The notes under the pieces are model-generated. The model was not told the DNA's origin and did not search any database. It worked only from the letters and a program-made list of their open reading frames with translations. A stretch of 64,000 nucleotides of DNA from Aphanocapsa sp. GSE-SYN-MK-11-07L (GTDB taxonomy: Bacteria; Cyanobacteriota; Cyanobacteriia; Thermosynechococcales; Thermosynechococcaceae), in the NCBI GenBank assembly GCA_019359715.1, contig JAHHGS010000076.1, positions 29,660 through 93,659 of the forward strand, given 5' to 3'. Below, in pieces: positions 45,462 to 55,065 of the stretch. The first letter of the stretch is position 1. The number at the start of each line of letters is the position of its first letter. The translations under genes were made by a program, and so were the position numbers.

Positions 45462-47922
45462 CCACAATCCAGTGCAAAAGGGCGATTGCCAGCAACGAGC
45501 CAATCCAAAAGTAGGCGATCGTGCAGGCAAAGCCCAATAGTCCGGTCAAAACCAAGAAGACAGGATTAAAGAAAGTCGGATTGCCAGCTTTGTAAAAGGT
45601 TTTGGCGTTGAACGGGTGATAAACAATAAATAAAATCAGGCTAAACGCCGCCCAGCTTAGCCAAACTGGGCCAGCGATCCGGATACTCGGCAGCAGCAAA
45701 ACTCGAAACACAAACTCCTCTAGCAAGGCCGGCATTAAAAACAAGCGAACTGCCAGCAGCAAATACTGCCAGGGCTTCGCTGGCCAAATTCTGAACTTTA
45801 AGAAACGCTGCGAGAAGCCAATCGGGAGGGCGATCGCCCCGTAGCCAACCAGAATCAATCCAACTGCGCCCCACTCCGACGGGTTGGGCAGCCTGAGCGC
45901 ACTCAAGATCCGAGTTAACAGAATTGAAAAGATTGGGCTATCGGTGCCAGGAAAAGTCCAGACGGCCAAAGCCTGGGTGGGAGCGATCGGATAAATGTCT
46001 GGATTCCGACCGCCCACCTGATTGGTGCGTAAGAACCAGAGGGTTGCCCCATGCCGCAAAAACAGCGTATTCAGTTCATCTTGGACTTGGCGGGGCAAAA
46101 TCGTGCGCCAACTGGAGATGGCTTTTCTGATCGTTGCAGTGCTGTCCACAGGGGTAAAGTCGCGTTGTTCGATCTGAGTGCCAGACAAGGCGTTAGCATT
46201 CGACTGCCAGTCTGCCCGCACCACTCCTAGCGGCATCAGTTGTTGTTGCAGGTCATCTCCTAGGGCAATTAAGCGTTCAAACCGTCTGATGGTTGGATCG
46301 TCAGGATGATCTGCCCACCATTGCTGAATTTCTGGGCTGGCCACAACTTGATCGCGAATGCTCTGAATGGTCAGGAATAATGCCTGATTAGAATCCTGGA
46401 CACAGGAGGCAGCCGGGGTGACATTGGCAACACCAGTCCCATCACCCGTTCGGTAGCGATCGCTAATGATCCTCAGTTGGCGAGCTAGTTCGGCTAAGGG
46501 CGACAGGGTAATCCCACCAAAGTCATAGTCTTGGTCGATCAGATCTAATTTAACGATCGCATCAGCCACAGGGCGAGTGCCCAGCCAGCCTCGCTGCAAG
46601 TTGCCCATGTAATTAGCCCAAGAGTTGGCCCCAGAAATGATCCCGTCTGGATTGGTGGCATAAATCTGCTGATAGCCCACTTGCCATTGCAATTCGTCAG
46701 TAAACGGATCGCGGATCACTGTTGCCAGCCCATAGGAAAAATGCCCTGTGACTGTCCCCATGGTCGGACGCTCACCCTGCTGGCCGCCGCGACCGCCAAA
46801 CAGGTGCATTACCAGCGCCCGCGTTCCCTCTGGCAAAGTAGCGCTAATTTCGGCGGGGCTAGGTTGATTGGAGTCAACCAGAATCGTTTTGAGCGTGCCG
46901 CGCTGCTGTTTTGGATCGCGCCAAATTTGGCGGCTGATTGGATCATTAGCTCCGTCTAGCCCCAGGTCGGCAGCCAAAATTTGCTGCGGCTGGAGTTGAA
47001 ACAGCGATCGCGGCTGAATGGCCTGGACGGTAAACAGACCTGAGCGATCCTGAGCGCCGTAGAGATACCAACCGGCGATACCGGCGGGAGACTGTTCGAT
47101 CTGACGGGGCGTGGAAGCGTAAACGCCCAAGCGGTCGGGCGGCTGCTGGGGAATCCGCACTGTTTCCAGTTCACCATCAAATTTGCCGCTGGCTCGGTTG
47201 TAATGCTGGACGCGGAACAGTTCACTGGGGCAAGGTCGCCGACCCGGACAAGCTTTCGGCATGAATTTGGGGCTGGAGTCGGCAACCGAACCCAAAATCT
47301 TGACCAGCGTATAGTAGCGGCCGGTTTCTAGGAGCGGTTCTGCTTCTATTTGAAGTTCTGTTTTCCCGTCTGACCGTTGGTTCAGGGTTGTCTGCTCCAG
47401 AGTCACAATCACATCATCCTGGGGTCTGGCTCCTGCCAGAGATTGCAGTGGCCCAACCCGCGATCGCCCATTTAATCGCTCTGGATAAAGATTGCCAGTC
47501 GTGCGGCGGAGCTTTTCCACCTCTGGTGTAAACTGCACGTCCACGGTAACGGCTGCCACATCCCGCTGGACAGCAGAGTTCTGGCTCCAGGCTAACCGCA
47601 CCCGCTGTCCGATTAGCTCCTTGGCAACAGTTGGGGCATGATAAACCTCCATCCAAACCCAGTCTGTGCTGCCCTGCGGTTGGCGATCGGGTAAAACTAA
47701 TCGTCCGACCCAATTACCTGTTGGGCGATAAAGAGACTCAGGCAGCGTTTGCTGGAGGGGATAAAACTCTGGGCGGTTAAACGGTGCTCTGCTGGTAAAA
47801 GCAGAGTTCGATTCCCAAGCTGCCCCTGAACCAGGGTGAAACAAAGATGCGGCTAGAAATACACCGACCAGTAGGAACCCTAGTTTAACGAGCCGAATGC
47901 TGAGCGAACGCTGCCGGGGCAT
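45406..47922 (-). CDS. CPBP-family intramembrane protease with large N-terminal periplasmic domain
   Basis: About 838 residues. A signal or anchor helix (about 15-30) precedes a long soluble region of about 600 residues with beta-rich sequence and no recognised fold. The C-terminal 170 residues have several membrane helices and the CPBP (Rce1-like) motifs: LLEEFVFRVLLLPS (EExxxR), FIVYHPFNA (FxxxH) and ALLHWIVVTVWL. Members are glutamic intramembrane proteases, some tied to bacteriocin maturation or immunity. ATG 47922 is used; a TTG at 47931 overlaps the stop of the upstream kinase gene, so the two genes form one operon. Confidence 0.78.
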   Translation of the reverse strand: MPRQRSLSIRLVKLGFLLVGVFLAASLFHPGSGAAWESNSAFTSRAPFNRPEFYPLQQTLPESLYRPTGNWVGRLVLPDRQPQGSTDWVWMEVYHAPTVAKELIGQRVRLAWSQNSAVQRDVAAVTVDVQFTPEVEKLRRTTGNLYPERLNGRSRVGPLQSLAGARPQDDVIVTLEQTTLNQRSDGKTELQIEAEPLLETGRYYTLVKILGSVADSSPKFMPKACPGRRPCPSELFRVQHYNRASGKFDGELETVRIPQQPPDRLGVYASTPRQIEQSPAGIAGWYLYGAQDRSGLFTVQAIQPRSLFQLQPQQILAADLGLDGANDPISRQIWRDPKQQRGTLKTILVDSNQPSPAEISATLPEGTRALVMHLFGGRGGQQGERPTMGTVTGHFSYGLATVIRDPFTDELQWQVGYQQIYATNPDGIISGANSWANYMGNLQRGWLGTRPVADAIVKLDLIDQDYDFGGITLSPLAELARQLRIISDRYRTGDGTGVANVTPAASCVQDSNQALFLTIQSIRDQVVASPEIQQWWADHPDDPTIRRFERLIALGDDLQQQLMPLGVVRADWQSNANALSGTQIEQRDFTPVDSTATIRKAISSWRTILPRQVQDELNTLFLRHGATLWFLRTNQVGGRNPDIYPIAPTQALAVWTFPGTDSPIFSILLTRILSALRLPNPSEWGAVGLILVGYGAIALPIGFSQRFLKFRIWPAKPWQYLLLAVRLFLMPALLEEFVFRVLLLPSIRIAGPVWLSWAAFSLILFIVYHPFNAKTFYKAGNPTFFNPVFLVLTGLLGFACTIAYFWIGSLLAIALLHWIVVTVWLTGLGGMAKLHPNQ

Positions 47923-47927
47923 CTGGT

Positions 47928-50501
47928 TCAACCTGTCTGATAGCCCGCCGCAACTTGCAGCACCTGCCAGAGGGTTCTGGTATTTTGCCCAATTTCCTCT
48001 GGGGTGCTACCGTCAGCGACTAGGCAGGGAAACACATTTAAGCCAGAGACTTGGTGAGCGGTGCGGGTTGTTTTAACTTCCAGCGTTACCAGCGGCAAAT
48101 TAGCCAGACTGTCGTGCCGGGGTAGCTCCGGCAAATAGCGATCGCTCTCATCCCAGAGGACAACTTGAGGATGCCAAATTCGCGCCAGCAGGGCCGCTTG
48201 TTCAAGGTCATCCGCTTCTAACACGCGGCAATACTCCAATCGCAAGCTAGCAGTCTGCATGCCGACCCGCAGGACGGTTAGTTCAGCCAAGAATGGCAAG
48301 GGAGCGGCTTTATTAGCAGGCCGCAGCGATCGCTGCTCCGCCGCAGTGTCTAGGCTGCTGGCCGGATGTTGCTGCTCCCACGTCTGGAGCACGGGTTTGA
48401 GCTGGCCAACTTGCACCGGCAGCGTCAGGCATCCATTCGCTTCATGCTCAGCGATCGGGTCTGTCTCAGCCGCCGTCAGAATCACCGGGATAGCAGCAGT
48501 GCGGGGGTCACTTTTGAGCAGGCTCAAGACATCCCAACCAGACACCAGCGGCAAAACTGGGTTGAGAAAAACCAACCAGGGCTGCAACTGGCGAATTTTT
48601 TCCAGCGCTTCAAGCCCAGAGCGAGCCACCACGACCTGGTAGTTGAGGGCAGTTAGCTTTTGGCGCAAATCGGTTTGGAGGCTATTCGTAGACTCTGCCA
48701 GCACCACCAGTCGGTTGGGGGCATCTTTGCTGATTAAATCCGGCAGCAGCAGCGTGAATTGACTGCCCTGATGTTCTTGCGAAATAAACGTCACCTCTCC
48801 ACCGTGGCACTGGGCTAGCCGTCGGGTCAAAATTAGGCCCGTGCCGGTGCCCTGAAAGCGATGGGTAAGCGGATGCTCTAGCTTCTGCAACTGCTGAAAG
48901 ATCAACGGCTGCCGACCCGCCGGAATGCCCAGCCCAGTATCCCAAACCGTAAACCCAATCCAACCCTGCCAGCGTTCTACCTTTAAGCCAATTTTTCCCC
49001 CTGGCGGCGTAAATTTGTAGGCATTGGAGAGCAGGTGTCCTAACATTTGCCTCAGCCGCAAATCATCGGCTTGCATCACTTCTAGCCCAGGAGCAATTTT
49101 TAGGCTGAATTCAACTGTGGTGGACAGCTCTTGGCGCGCCTGCTCTTCGGCCCGCTGGCAGACAAGGGCAATATTGACTGGGGCGATCGCCAATTCTAGC
49201 TGCTGTCGGTCAATTTCTCCTAAATCCAACAAATCATTAACCAGACTGATCAGTCGCCGCCCATTCTGATGAATCATTTGCAGATAGCGAGTTTGCCGTT
49301 CACTTAGCTCCCCCAAGCTCTGATTTTGGAGGACGGTTGCTAACCCGACAATTGCCGTCAGCGGCGTTTTCAGTTCATGCCCGATCGCCGCTAAAAATTG
49401 TTCTTGGAGCTGATGATTTTGCTGGAGGTCAGTGTGCTGGGCGATCAGGGTTTTGAGAATCTGCTGCTGTTCAGCCAAAATTGGCCCGGAATTAGAATGT
49501 TGCGGTTCCGTCACATCTTCAGCAATCACCAGCCAGAGGGAAGTTGGCTGAGACAAAGACTGCCAAGCCGTATGCAGAGCCATCGATAGCGGACTGGCTG
49601 GCTGAGCGGGGTGCGGACTAGCCTGCTGGGCAGGATTGGGCGAGCGGCTGGCGATCGCCAAGGTGGCTAAGCGAAAATCGCTGCTGGCTGGCTGCATCTG
49701 ATCGTCGGCAATCGGTGAGAGCGGAATCCGCGCAAATGACCACAGTCGCTCTTGATGATCCGGCATCGCACAGCGGCAAATCCAGGCATTCGGGCCATCG
49801 CCCCACTCACACACCCCAATTGGGTTGGAGCTAGCGGCTGCCATGAGTTGATTCGCATCTTGGGTGACTTGCTCACCGTTGCGGAGTTGTCCGACTTGCT
49901 GATGCCAAAGTTTATTTTGGGCTAAAACATCGCCAGCGCTGGTTTGCAGCATTAGCGGTAGGGGCAGAGAATCCAAAATTTGCCCAATTAAGCTCAATAC
50001 GGTTGGACTGAGAACCGTTGGACTTAACCCTAAAGACGATGGCGACGAGGGACTGGCAGAACTAAGCGCGGCCGGGCTGGCGGTGGCTAACCAGCGGCTG
50101 ACGGCGGGTAAATCGAGTACCCCCAAATACTTGCCGGTTGAATCGGTTAATGCCCAGACCGGATCGAGGGGCGATCGCAGCCGGCCCCAGTAGCTCTGCA
50201 ACTCAGGCAGCGTCAGGGTTGAGTGCAAGGTTTGCAGTGGTGAAACCAGAAATTCTGGATGCTCGCTCAGGCGCTGGTCTGGTGAACCGCTGGTCAGCAA
50301 TCCTGCAAGTTGAAACCCGCCCAGCCAGCCAATTGGGTGCTCCTGCTGATCTACTACCACCACGAATTGAGGATTTGTCGACCAAGCTTGCGCTTGGCAA
50401 GTTGCCAGCAAAACTTTCAGCCGCGTCGTGGCTGTGCAGGTGGGCACCTGTTGGATAAAATCCCTCAGCATTCCAATGGTCATAAGTGGCTTCAAGGGCA
50501 A
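47928..50501 (-). CDS. CBS-PAS-type hybrid histidine kinase with two pseudo-receiver domains
   Basis: 857 residues, no membrane helix. A CBS pair lies at about 5-140 (FVVVVDQQEHPIGWLGG, WALTDSTGKYLGVLDL). A PAS-like region follows (about 165-330), then HisKA with His375 (AAIGHELKTPLTAIVGLATV) and HATPase with N493, DTGLGI and GTGTGL. The first receiver (about 597-710) has Asn647 where the phosphoacceptor Asp should be (LVFLNPVLPL) and lacks the Lys. The second (about 743-845) keeps Asp784 but has lost the β1 acidic pair and the Lys. CikA, an input/output kinase of the clock, likewise ends in a pseudo-receiver. The gene diverges from kaiA, so a clock role is a reasonable inference. Confidence 0.8.
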   Translation of the reverse strand: MPLKPLMTIGMLRDFIQQVPTCTATTRLKVLLATCQAQAWSTNPQFVVVVDQQEHPIGWLGGFQLAGLLTSGSPDQRLSEHPEFLVSPLQTLHSTLTLPELQSYWGRLRSPLDPVWALTDSTGKYLGVLDLPAVSRWLATASPAALSSASPSSPSSLGLSPTVLSPTVLSLIGQILDSLPLPLMLQTSAGDVLAQNKLWHQQVGQLRNGEQVTQDANQLMAAASSNPIGVCEWGDGPNAWICRCAMPDHQERLWSFARIPLSPIADDQMQPASSDFRLATLAIASRSPNPAQQASPHPAQPASPLSMALHTAWQSLSQPTSLWLVIAEDVTEPQHSNSGPILAEQQQILKTLIAQHTDLQQNHQLQEQFLAAIGHELKTPLTAIVGLATVLQNQSLGELSERQTRYLQMIHQNGRRLISLVNDLLDLGEIDRQQLELAIAPVNIALVCQRAEEQARQELSTTVEFSLKIAPGLEVMQADDLRLRQMLGHLLSNAYKFTPPGGKIGLKVERWQGWIGFTVWDTGLGIPAGRQPLIFQQLQKLEHPLTHRFQGTGTGLILTRRLAQCHGGEVTFISQEHQGSQFTLLLPDLISKDAPNRLVVLAESTNSLQTDLRQKLTALNYQVVVARSGLEALEKIRQLQPWLVFLNPVLPLVSGWDVLSLLKSDPRTAAIPVILTAAETDPIAEHEANGCLTLPVQVGQLKPVLQTWEQQHPASSLDTAAEQRSLRPANKAAPLPFLAELTVLRVGMQTASLRLEYCRVLEADDLEQAALLARIWHPQVVLWDESDRYLPELPRHDSLANLPLVTLEVKTTRTAHQVSGLNVFPCLVADGSTPEEIGQNTRTLWQVLQVAAGYQTG

Positions 50502-50775
50502 GCACAGGCTTTTCTAATTATCCCTTGTTCGTTTCCCGATCGCAGGCGGATCTGAGGTCAGAGTTGGCTCAATCGAGTTGGTCTAGACTGGGGCGCAACG
50601 ACAATTTTGGTTGATTTTTCAATCTCAGTAGATCTCTGTAAACCTCTGCCAATCAAGGTTAAGGAGATTTTTTGTCGCCGCTTAAATCGAGATTAGCGGG
50701 TAACGTCTGAGTCTGCCCAGCCAAATTTTTAGGGAGCGTGAATGATAAAGTAATTGTTAAGAGTTCTTAGTATTA
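50502..50775. other. divergent intergenic region between the hybrid kinase and kaiA
   Basis: About 274 bases with no gene. It must hold the promoters of both the minus-strand kinase/CPBP operon and kaiABC. AT-rich patches lie at 50600-50660 and 50740-50775. No -35/-10 pair or palindrome is clear enough to call. Confidence 0.4.
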
Positions 50776-51630
50776 GTGTCTTTTGCTGTTGTGGTTGCTC
50801 CTCTTCATCTGTTTGTCTGTAGCCTGATTAGGTCTAAAGACTTGGCCGATCGCCTGGCCCAATCTTTGAGTAGCGATCGCTACGTGTTAACTCCTTTCCA
50901 TCAAACCAGCCCATTTTTGAGCTTTGTCGAGCAGTCAAAGCATGAAATTGATTGCTTAATTTTAGAATCGGCTCCAGACTTAGCTGAAACCGTAGAGCAT
51001 CTGCACAAGGCACTGGCGCTTTTACCGGCGATCGTCCTGATCCCAGAGGGGGCAGTTGCTAACCCAGAACAGCCAATAATTTATCACGAGGCGGAAGTTC
51101 AACTGGAGCTGAGTCCGTCAGCTCAGATTGCCGGTCAAATTGAGCCAGCGATCGCCAACTTTCTCAAACTGGCTGCCACTTGTCACTTGCCGACTTTTCC
51201 TGATCATGAAGCCCAAACTAACCTGAGTATGCAACAGCAGCGCCTCTCTGAAAAACTCAAGGAGCGATTGGGCTATTTGGGTATTTACTACAAACGCGAT
51301 CCCCAACTCTTTCTGCGGCATTTATCAGCCGCAGACAAGCAAGAATTCCTGATAGAACTAAAGCAAGACTATCGAGCAATTGTCCTCAATTACTTCAGCA
51401 CCGAAGGGATCAATCAACAAATTGACGCCCTTGTCACCAAAGCGTTTTTTGCTGATTTATCGGTTTCGCAGGTCTTAGAAATTCACATGGAATTAATGGA
51501 TATTTTTGCCAAACAGCTAAAGTTAGAAGGACGCAATGAAGATATTCTTTTAGACTATCGCCTGACATTGATTGATGTTGTTGCTCATCTGTGCGAAATG
51601 TACCGTCGGTCTATTCCCAGAGAAGCTTAA
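50776..51630 (+). CDS. kaiA: circadian clock protein KaiA
   Basis: Stimulates KaiC autophosphorylation by holding its A-loop. 284 residues from GTG 50776 (the frame has no ATG before the core; GTG at 50791 is another option). The N-terminal half (about 10-130) is a pseudo-receiver ([33 protein letters not shown]). The C-terminal helical bundle (about 165-284) is highly conserved: [39 protein letters not shown] and [20 protein letters not shown]. It is the full-length type, unlike the short KaiA of some heterocystous strains. kaiB follows after 64 bases. Confidence 0.95.
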   Translation: MSFAVVVAPLHLFVCSLIRSKDLADRLAQSLSSDRYVLTPFHQTSPFLSFVEQSKHEIDCLILESAPDLAETVEHLHKALALLPAIVLIPEGAVANPEQPIIYHEAEVQLELSPSAQIAGQIEPAIANFLKLAATCHLPTFPDHEAQTNLSMQQQRLSEKLKERLGYLGIYYKRDPQLFLRHLSAADKQEFLIELKQDYRAIVLNYFSTEGINQQIDALVTKAFFADLSVSQVLEIHMELMDIFAKQLKLEGRNEDILLDYRLTLIDVVAHLCEMYRRSIPREA

Positions 51631-51694
51631 ACTGTCAGGTCTTCAGGCTATTTATCACTCGCTGCTCTTATCACCCTCTGCTCACCGCCAATCT

Positions 51695-52018
51695 ATGAGT
51701 CCCACCAAAAAAACCTATGTCCTTAAGCTCTATGTTGCCGGTAACACCCCCAACTCTGTGCGGGCACTTAAGACGCTGAATAACATCTTGGAACGGGAGT
51801 TTCAGGGCGTCTATGCCCTGAAAGTAATTGATGTGCTTAAAAATCCGCAACTGGCCGAAGAAGATAAGATTTTAGCCACTCCCACCCTGTCTAAAATCTT
51901 GCCGCCGCCTGTGCGTCGAATTATTGGCGATCTTTCCGATCGCGAAAAAGTATTGATTGGTTTAGACCTGCTCTATGAAGAATTTATCGATAGCGATTCT
52001 GAATCAGATCCTGCTTAA
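51695..52018 (+). CDS. kaiB: circadian clock protein KaiB
   Basis: 107 residues from ATG 51695 ([20 protein letters not shown]); the upstream part of the open frame overlaps kaiA and is not conserved. KaiB switches between a tetramer fold and a thioredoxin-like monomer that binds phosphorylated KaiC and captures KaiA. The conserved blocks [40 protein letters not shown] and [20 protein letters not shown] are all there, with an acidic tail. kaiC begins 62 bases downstream. Confidence 0.97.
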   Translation: MSPTKKTYVLKLYVAGNTPNSVRALKTLNNILEREFQGVYALKVIDVLKNPQLAEEDKILATPTLSKILPPPVRRIIGDLSDREKVLIGLDLLYEEFIDSDSESDPA

Positions 52019-52080
52019 TCTGGGCTAGCCAATACCCGCCCGCTGAAATAAATTCTCTTGCCCATTTAGTAGCCGCCGAT

Positions 52081-53634
52081 ATGACCCAACTTAACGAAGC
52101 AAAAGCAACAAATAGTTTGGTGCGGAAAGAAGTCCAAAAGATTCGCACCATGATTGAGGGCTTTGATGACATTAGCCACGGCGGTTTACCGAAAGGACGG
52201 ACAACCCTAGTCAGCGGCACCTCTGGTACGGGTAAAACTCTGCTGTCGATGCAGTTTCTCTACAACGGCATTACTGCCTTTGATGAGCCAGGCATTTTTG
52301 TCACCTTTGAAGAAGCTCCCTCTGACATTGTTAAAAATGCGCTCAGCTTTGGTTGGGACTTACAGGATCTGATTGACCAAGGCAAACTATTTATTCTTGA
52401 TGCCTCCCCTGACCCAGAGGGACAGGAGATCGCCGGCGATTTTGACCTTTCTGCTTTGATTGAGCGGATTCAATACGCGATTCGCAAGTACAAAGCAACG
52501 CGGGTTTCGATCGACTCGGTAACGGCTGTCTTTCAGCAGTACGATGCCGCAGCCGTCGTGCGGCGGGAAATTTTTCGCCTTTCGGCTCGCCTGAAGCAAA
52601 TTGGTGTGACGACAATCATGACCACCGAGCGGGTAGACGAGTATGGGCCGGTGGCTCGGTTTGGGGTTGAGGAGTTTGTTTCTGACAACGTGGTGATTGT
52701 GCGGAACGTTTTGGAGGGCGAACGGCGGCGGCGAACAGTCGAAATTCTCAAACTGCGGGGCACCACCCACATGAAAGGAGAATATCCGTTCACGATCACC
52801 AACAACGGAATTAACATCTTCCCGCTGGGGGCAATGCGGTTAACCCAGCGGTCTTCTAACGTGCGAGTGTCGTCTGGAGTGACGACCCTAGATGAAATGT
52901 GTGGGGGTGGCTACTTCAAAGATTCAATTATTTTGGTCACAGGCGCGACGGGCACCGGCAAAACCCTATTGGTGAGCAAGTTCCTCGAAAATGCCTGCGT
53001 GAATGGTGAACGGGCAATTTTATTTGCTTACGAAGAGTCACGGGCCCAATTGTCTCGCAACGCCTACTCCTGGGGAATTGACCTGGAAGACATGGAGCAA
53101 CAAGGGCTGCTAAAGATTATTTGCGCCTACCCTGAGTCGGCTGGGCTAGAAGATCACCTGCAAATTATCAAATCAGAAATTGCTGAGTTTAAGCCTGCCC
53201 GGATCTCAATTGATTCTTTGTCGGCGCTGGCTAGAGGGGTGAGCAACAATGCCTTCCGGCAATTTGTGATCGGGGTGACTGGGTTTGCCAAGCAAGAAGA
53301 AATTACCGGCTTTTTCACGAATACGACCGACCACTTTTTAGGCTCAAATTCAATCACCGAGTCCCACATTTCAACCATTACAGACACAATTTTAATGTTG
53401 CAGTACGTTGAAATTCGGGGCGAAATGTCGCGGGCGATCAATGTATTTAAGATGCGGGGTTCCTGGCACGACAAGGGAATTCGGGAATACACAATCAGCG
53501 CTCAAGGGCCCGATATTCGCGATTCTTTCCGCAACTTTGAAGGGATTATTAGCGGTACGCCCACCCGCGTCGTCGTTGACGAAAAAAGTGAACTCTCTCG
53601 GATTGTCAAAGATGTCCAGGGGCTAGGAGAATAG
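52081..53634 (+). CDS. kaiC: circadian clock ATPase/kinase KaiC
   Basis: Core clock hexamer with tandem RecA-like domains. 517 residues. CI has Walker A GTSGTGKT (46-53) and the catalytic Glu pair E77/E78 (FVTFEEAPSD). CII has Walker A GATGTGKT and the autophosphorylation pair Ser431-Thr432 in SHISTITDTI, the same numbering as in Synechococcus elongatus. The C-terminus (YVEIRGEMSRAINVFKMRGS, then the A-loop and tail ending SRIVKDVQGLGE) is complete. The kaiABC order is canonical. An MscS-type channel gene follows after 24 bases and may be read from the same transcript. Confidence 0.98.
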   Translation: MTQLNEAKATNSLVRKEVQKIRTMIEGFDDISHGGLPKGRTTLVSGTSGTGKTLLSMQFLYNGITAFDEPGIFVTFEEAPSDIVKNALSFGWDLQDLIDQGKLFILDASPDPEGQEIAGDFDLSALIERIQYAIRKYKATRVSIDSVTAVFQQYDAAAVVRREIFRLSARLKQIGVTTIMTTERVDEYGPVARFGVEEFVSDNVVIVRNVLEGERRRRTVEILKLRGTTHMKGEYPFTITNNGINIFPLGAMRLTQRSSNVRVSSGVTTLDEMCGGGYFKDSIILVTGATGTGKTLLVSKFLENACVNGERAILFAYEESRAQLSRNAYSWGIDLEDMEQQGLLKIICAYPESAGLEDHLQIIKSEIAEFKPARISIDSLSALARGVSNNAFRQFVIGVTGFAKQEEITGFFTNTTDHFLGSNSITESHISTITDTILMLQYVEIRGEMSRAINVFKMRGSWHDKGIREYTISAQGPDIRDSFRNFEGIISGTPTRVVVDEKSELSRIVKDVQGLGE

Positions 53635-53658
53635 AGACTGACCCGCACGGGCAAGAAA

Positions 53659-55065
53659 ATGGGTTCTTTCTTGCAGGTTTTAGAAAATGACATCAGCCAG
53701 TTTTTTACCGCGCCGCTGTTTGAGCTGGCTGGGCGGACGATTTCTCTGCTCTGGATTCTGAGTCTGATTGCAGCTCTAATTTTTGTCGGGGTAGCAACCC
53801 GCGTCTTTGGTCGGTTTCTCAAGTATCGCCTGTTGGCTCGGCTAGGGATTGCGATCGGCAACCGCGAGGCGATCGCCACTCTCGGCAGCTACACAATTGC
53901 CGCTTTGGGCTGTTTGCTGGTGCTGGATGCCAGCGGCTTGAATTTGTCTTCCCTCTCTTTGCTAGCGGGCGGCTTAGGGGTTGGAATTGGCTTGGGGCTG
54001 CAAGATTTTGCCAAAAATTTGCTCAGCGGTGTGGCTTTGCTGGTGGAAGGCAAACTGCAAGCGGGCGACTACATTGAAGTTGACGATCGCGTGTCGGGCT
54101 ACATCAAAGAAATTTCGGGGCGGGCCACCGTTGTGCGGACGATCGACGGGATTGATGCGATCGTGCCCAATAATGATTTGGCTAACAACCGCGTCTTAAA
54201 TTGGAGCTACCTCAATCTGCGGGGACGGCTGCGGCTAACGGTTGAAGTGGACTATCGGGCTGACCCGCTGGTGGTGACAGAGGTGCTGCTGGAATCGGCA
54301 TACATGGAAGAGGCGGTGCTGCGTGATCCAACCCCGCTCGTGCTGTTTAAGGGGTTTGGAAATGAAGCGTTTAAGTTTGAGCTATTGGTCTGGGTGGAGC
54401 GGATTGACCTGGGTGAATTTGTCGAAAGCTCTCTCTACTACATCATTGAGCAAAATTTGAGAGCACAGGCGATCGCCCTGCCTTCCTCGACCAAGTTAGA
54501 TGTCCACATGGGAAGACTGTCTACCCCCGCAACTGTGCCCTTGCCCACGCCCACATCTGGTTTAATTGCCCTCCTCAAGCAGTGCAAGTACTTTCAGGAA
54601 TGTAGCGACCTCCAAATGCGACAGTGGCTAACCCTCGGCTACCGTTGGGATGTTCCAGCCTCACACCTAATCTGCCGCGAGGGGGAACCCAACCAAGCAC
54701 TCTATATCATTCTGACTGGAACTGTCGAAAGCTTTTTAGCGCAAGGGCAACAACCCTACAATGTCTTTCATGCAGGCAACTTTTTTGGAGAATTAGCCCT
54801 CTTCCTCGATCTGCCTATCCTGGTTAGCGCCAAGGCACTAGAAGATACGACTCTATTTGTGATCAGCAAAAGCAACTTCTACAACCTGCTCAGACAGCGT
54901 CCTAGCTGTGCCCACTTGCTGCTACAAGACCTAGAGCAGAGTCAGGAACTGATCGAAACCAAAAAACGCCGTCTCCGGGAAATGGGCGTTGCCACTGGGA
55001 TCAAAGATGAACAAAGTCTCGTCAATTGGGTTCAAACCAGACTGAGAGAAATGTTGAAATTCTAA
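53659..55065 (+). CDS. MscS-type channel fused to a cyclic-nucleotide-binding domain
   Basis: 468 residues. Membrane helices at about 20-45, 68-85 and 90-115 lead into the MscS pore and beta domain: LAGGLGVGIGLGLQDFAKNL, GDYIEVDDRVSGYIKEISGR and NDLANNRVLNWSYLN. The C-terminal part (about 300-440) is a CAP/cNMP-binding domain: HLICREGEPNQALYIILTGT and GNFFGELALFLDLPILVSA. The Arg expected after the FFGELALF segment for phosphate binding is not obvious. This is the bCNG channel layout, which may respond to cyclic nucleotide rather than tension. Its place 24 bases after kaiC is notable. Confidence 0.85.
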   Translation: MGSFLQVLENDISQFFTAPLFELAGRTISLLWILSLIAALIFVGVATRVFGRFLKYRLLARLGIAIGNREAIATLGSYTIAALGCLLVLDASGLNLSSLSLLAGGLGVGIGLGLQDFAKNLLSGVALLVEGKLQAGDYIEVDDRVSGYIKEISGRATVVRTIDGIDAIVPNNDLANNRVLNWSYLNLRGRLRLTVEVDYRADPLVVTEVLLESAYMEEAVLRDPTPLVLFKGFGNEAFKFELLVWVERIDLGEFVESSLYYIIEQNLRAQAIALPSSTKLDVHMGRLSTPATVPLPTPTSGLIALLKQCKYFQECSDLQMRQWLTLGYRWDVPASHLICREGEPNQALYIILTGTVESFLAQGQQPYNVFHAGNFFGELALFLDLPILVSAKALEDTTLFVISKSNFYNLLRQRPSCAHLLLQDLEQSQELIETKKRRLREMGVATGIKDEQSLVNWVQTRLREMLKF

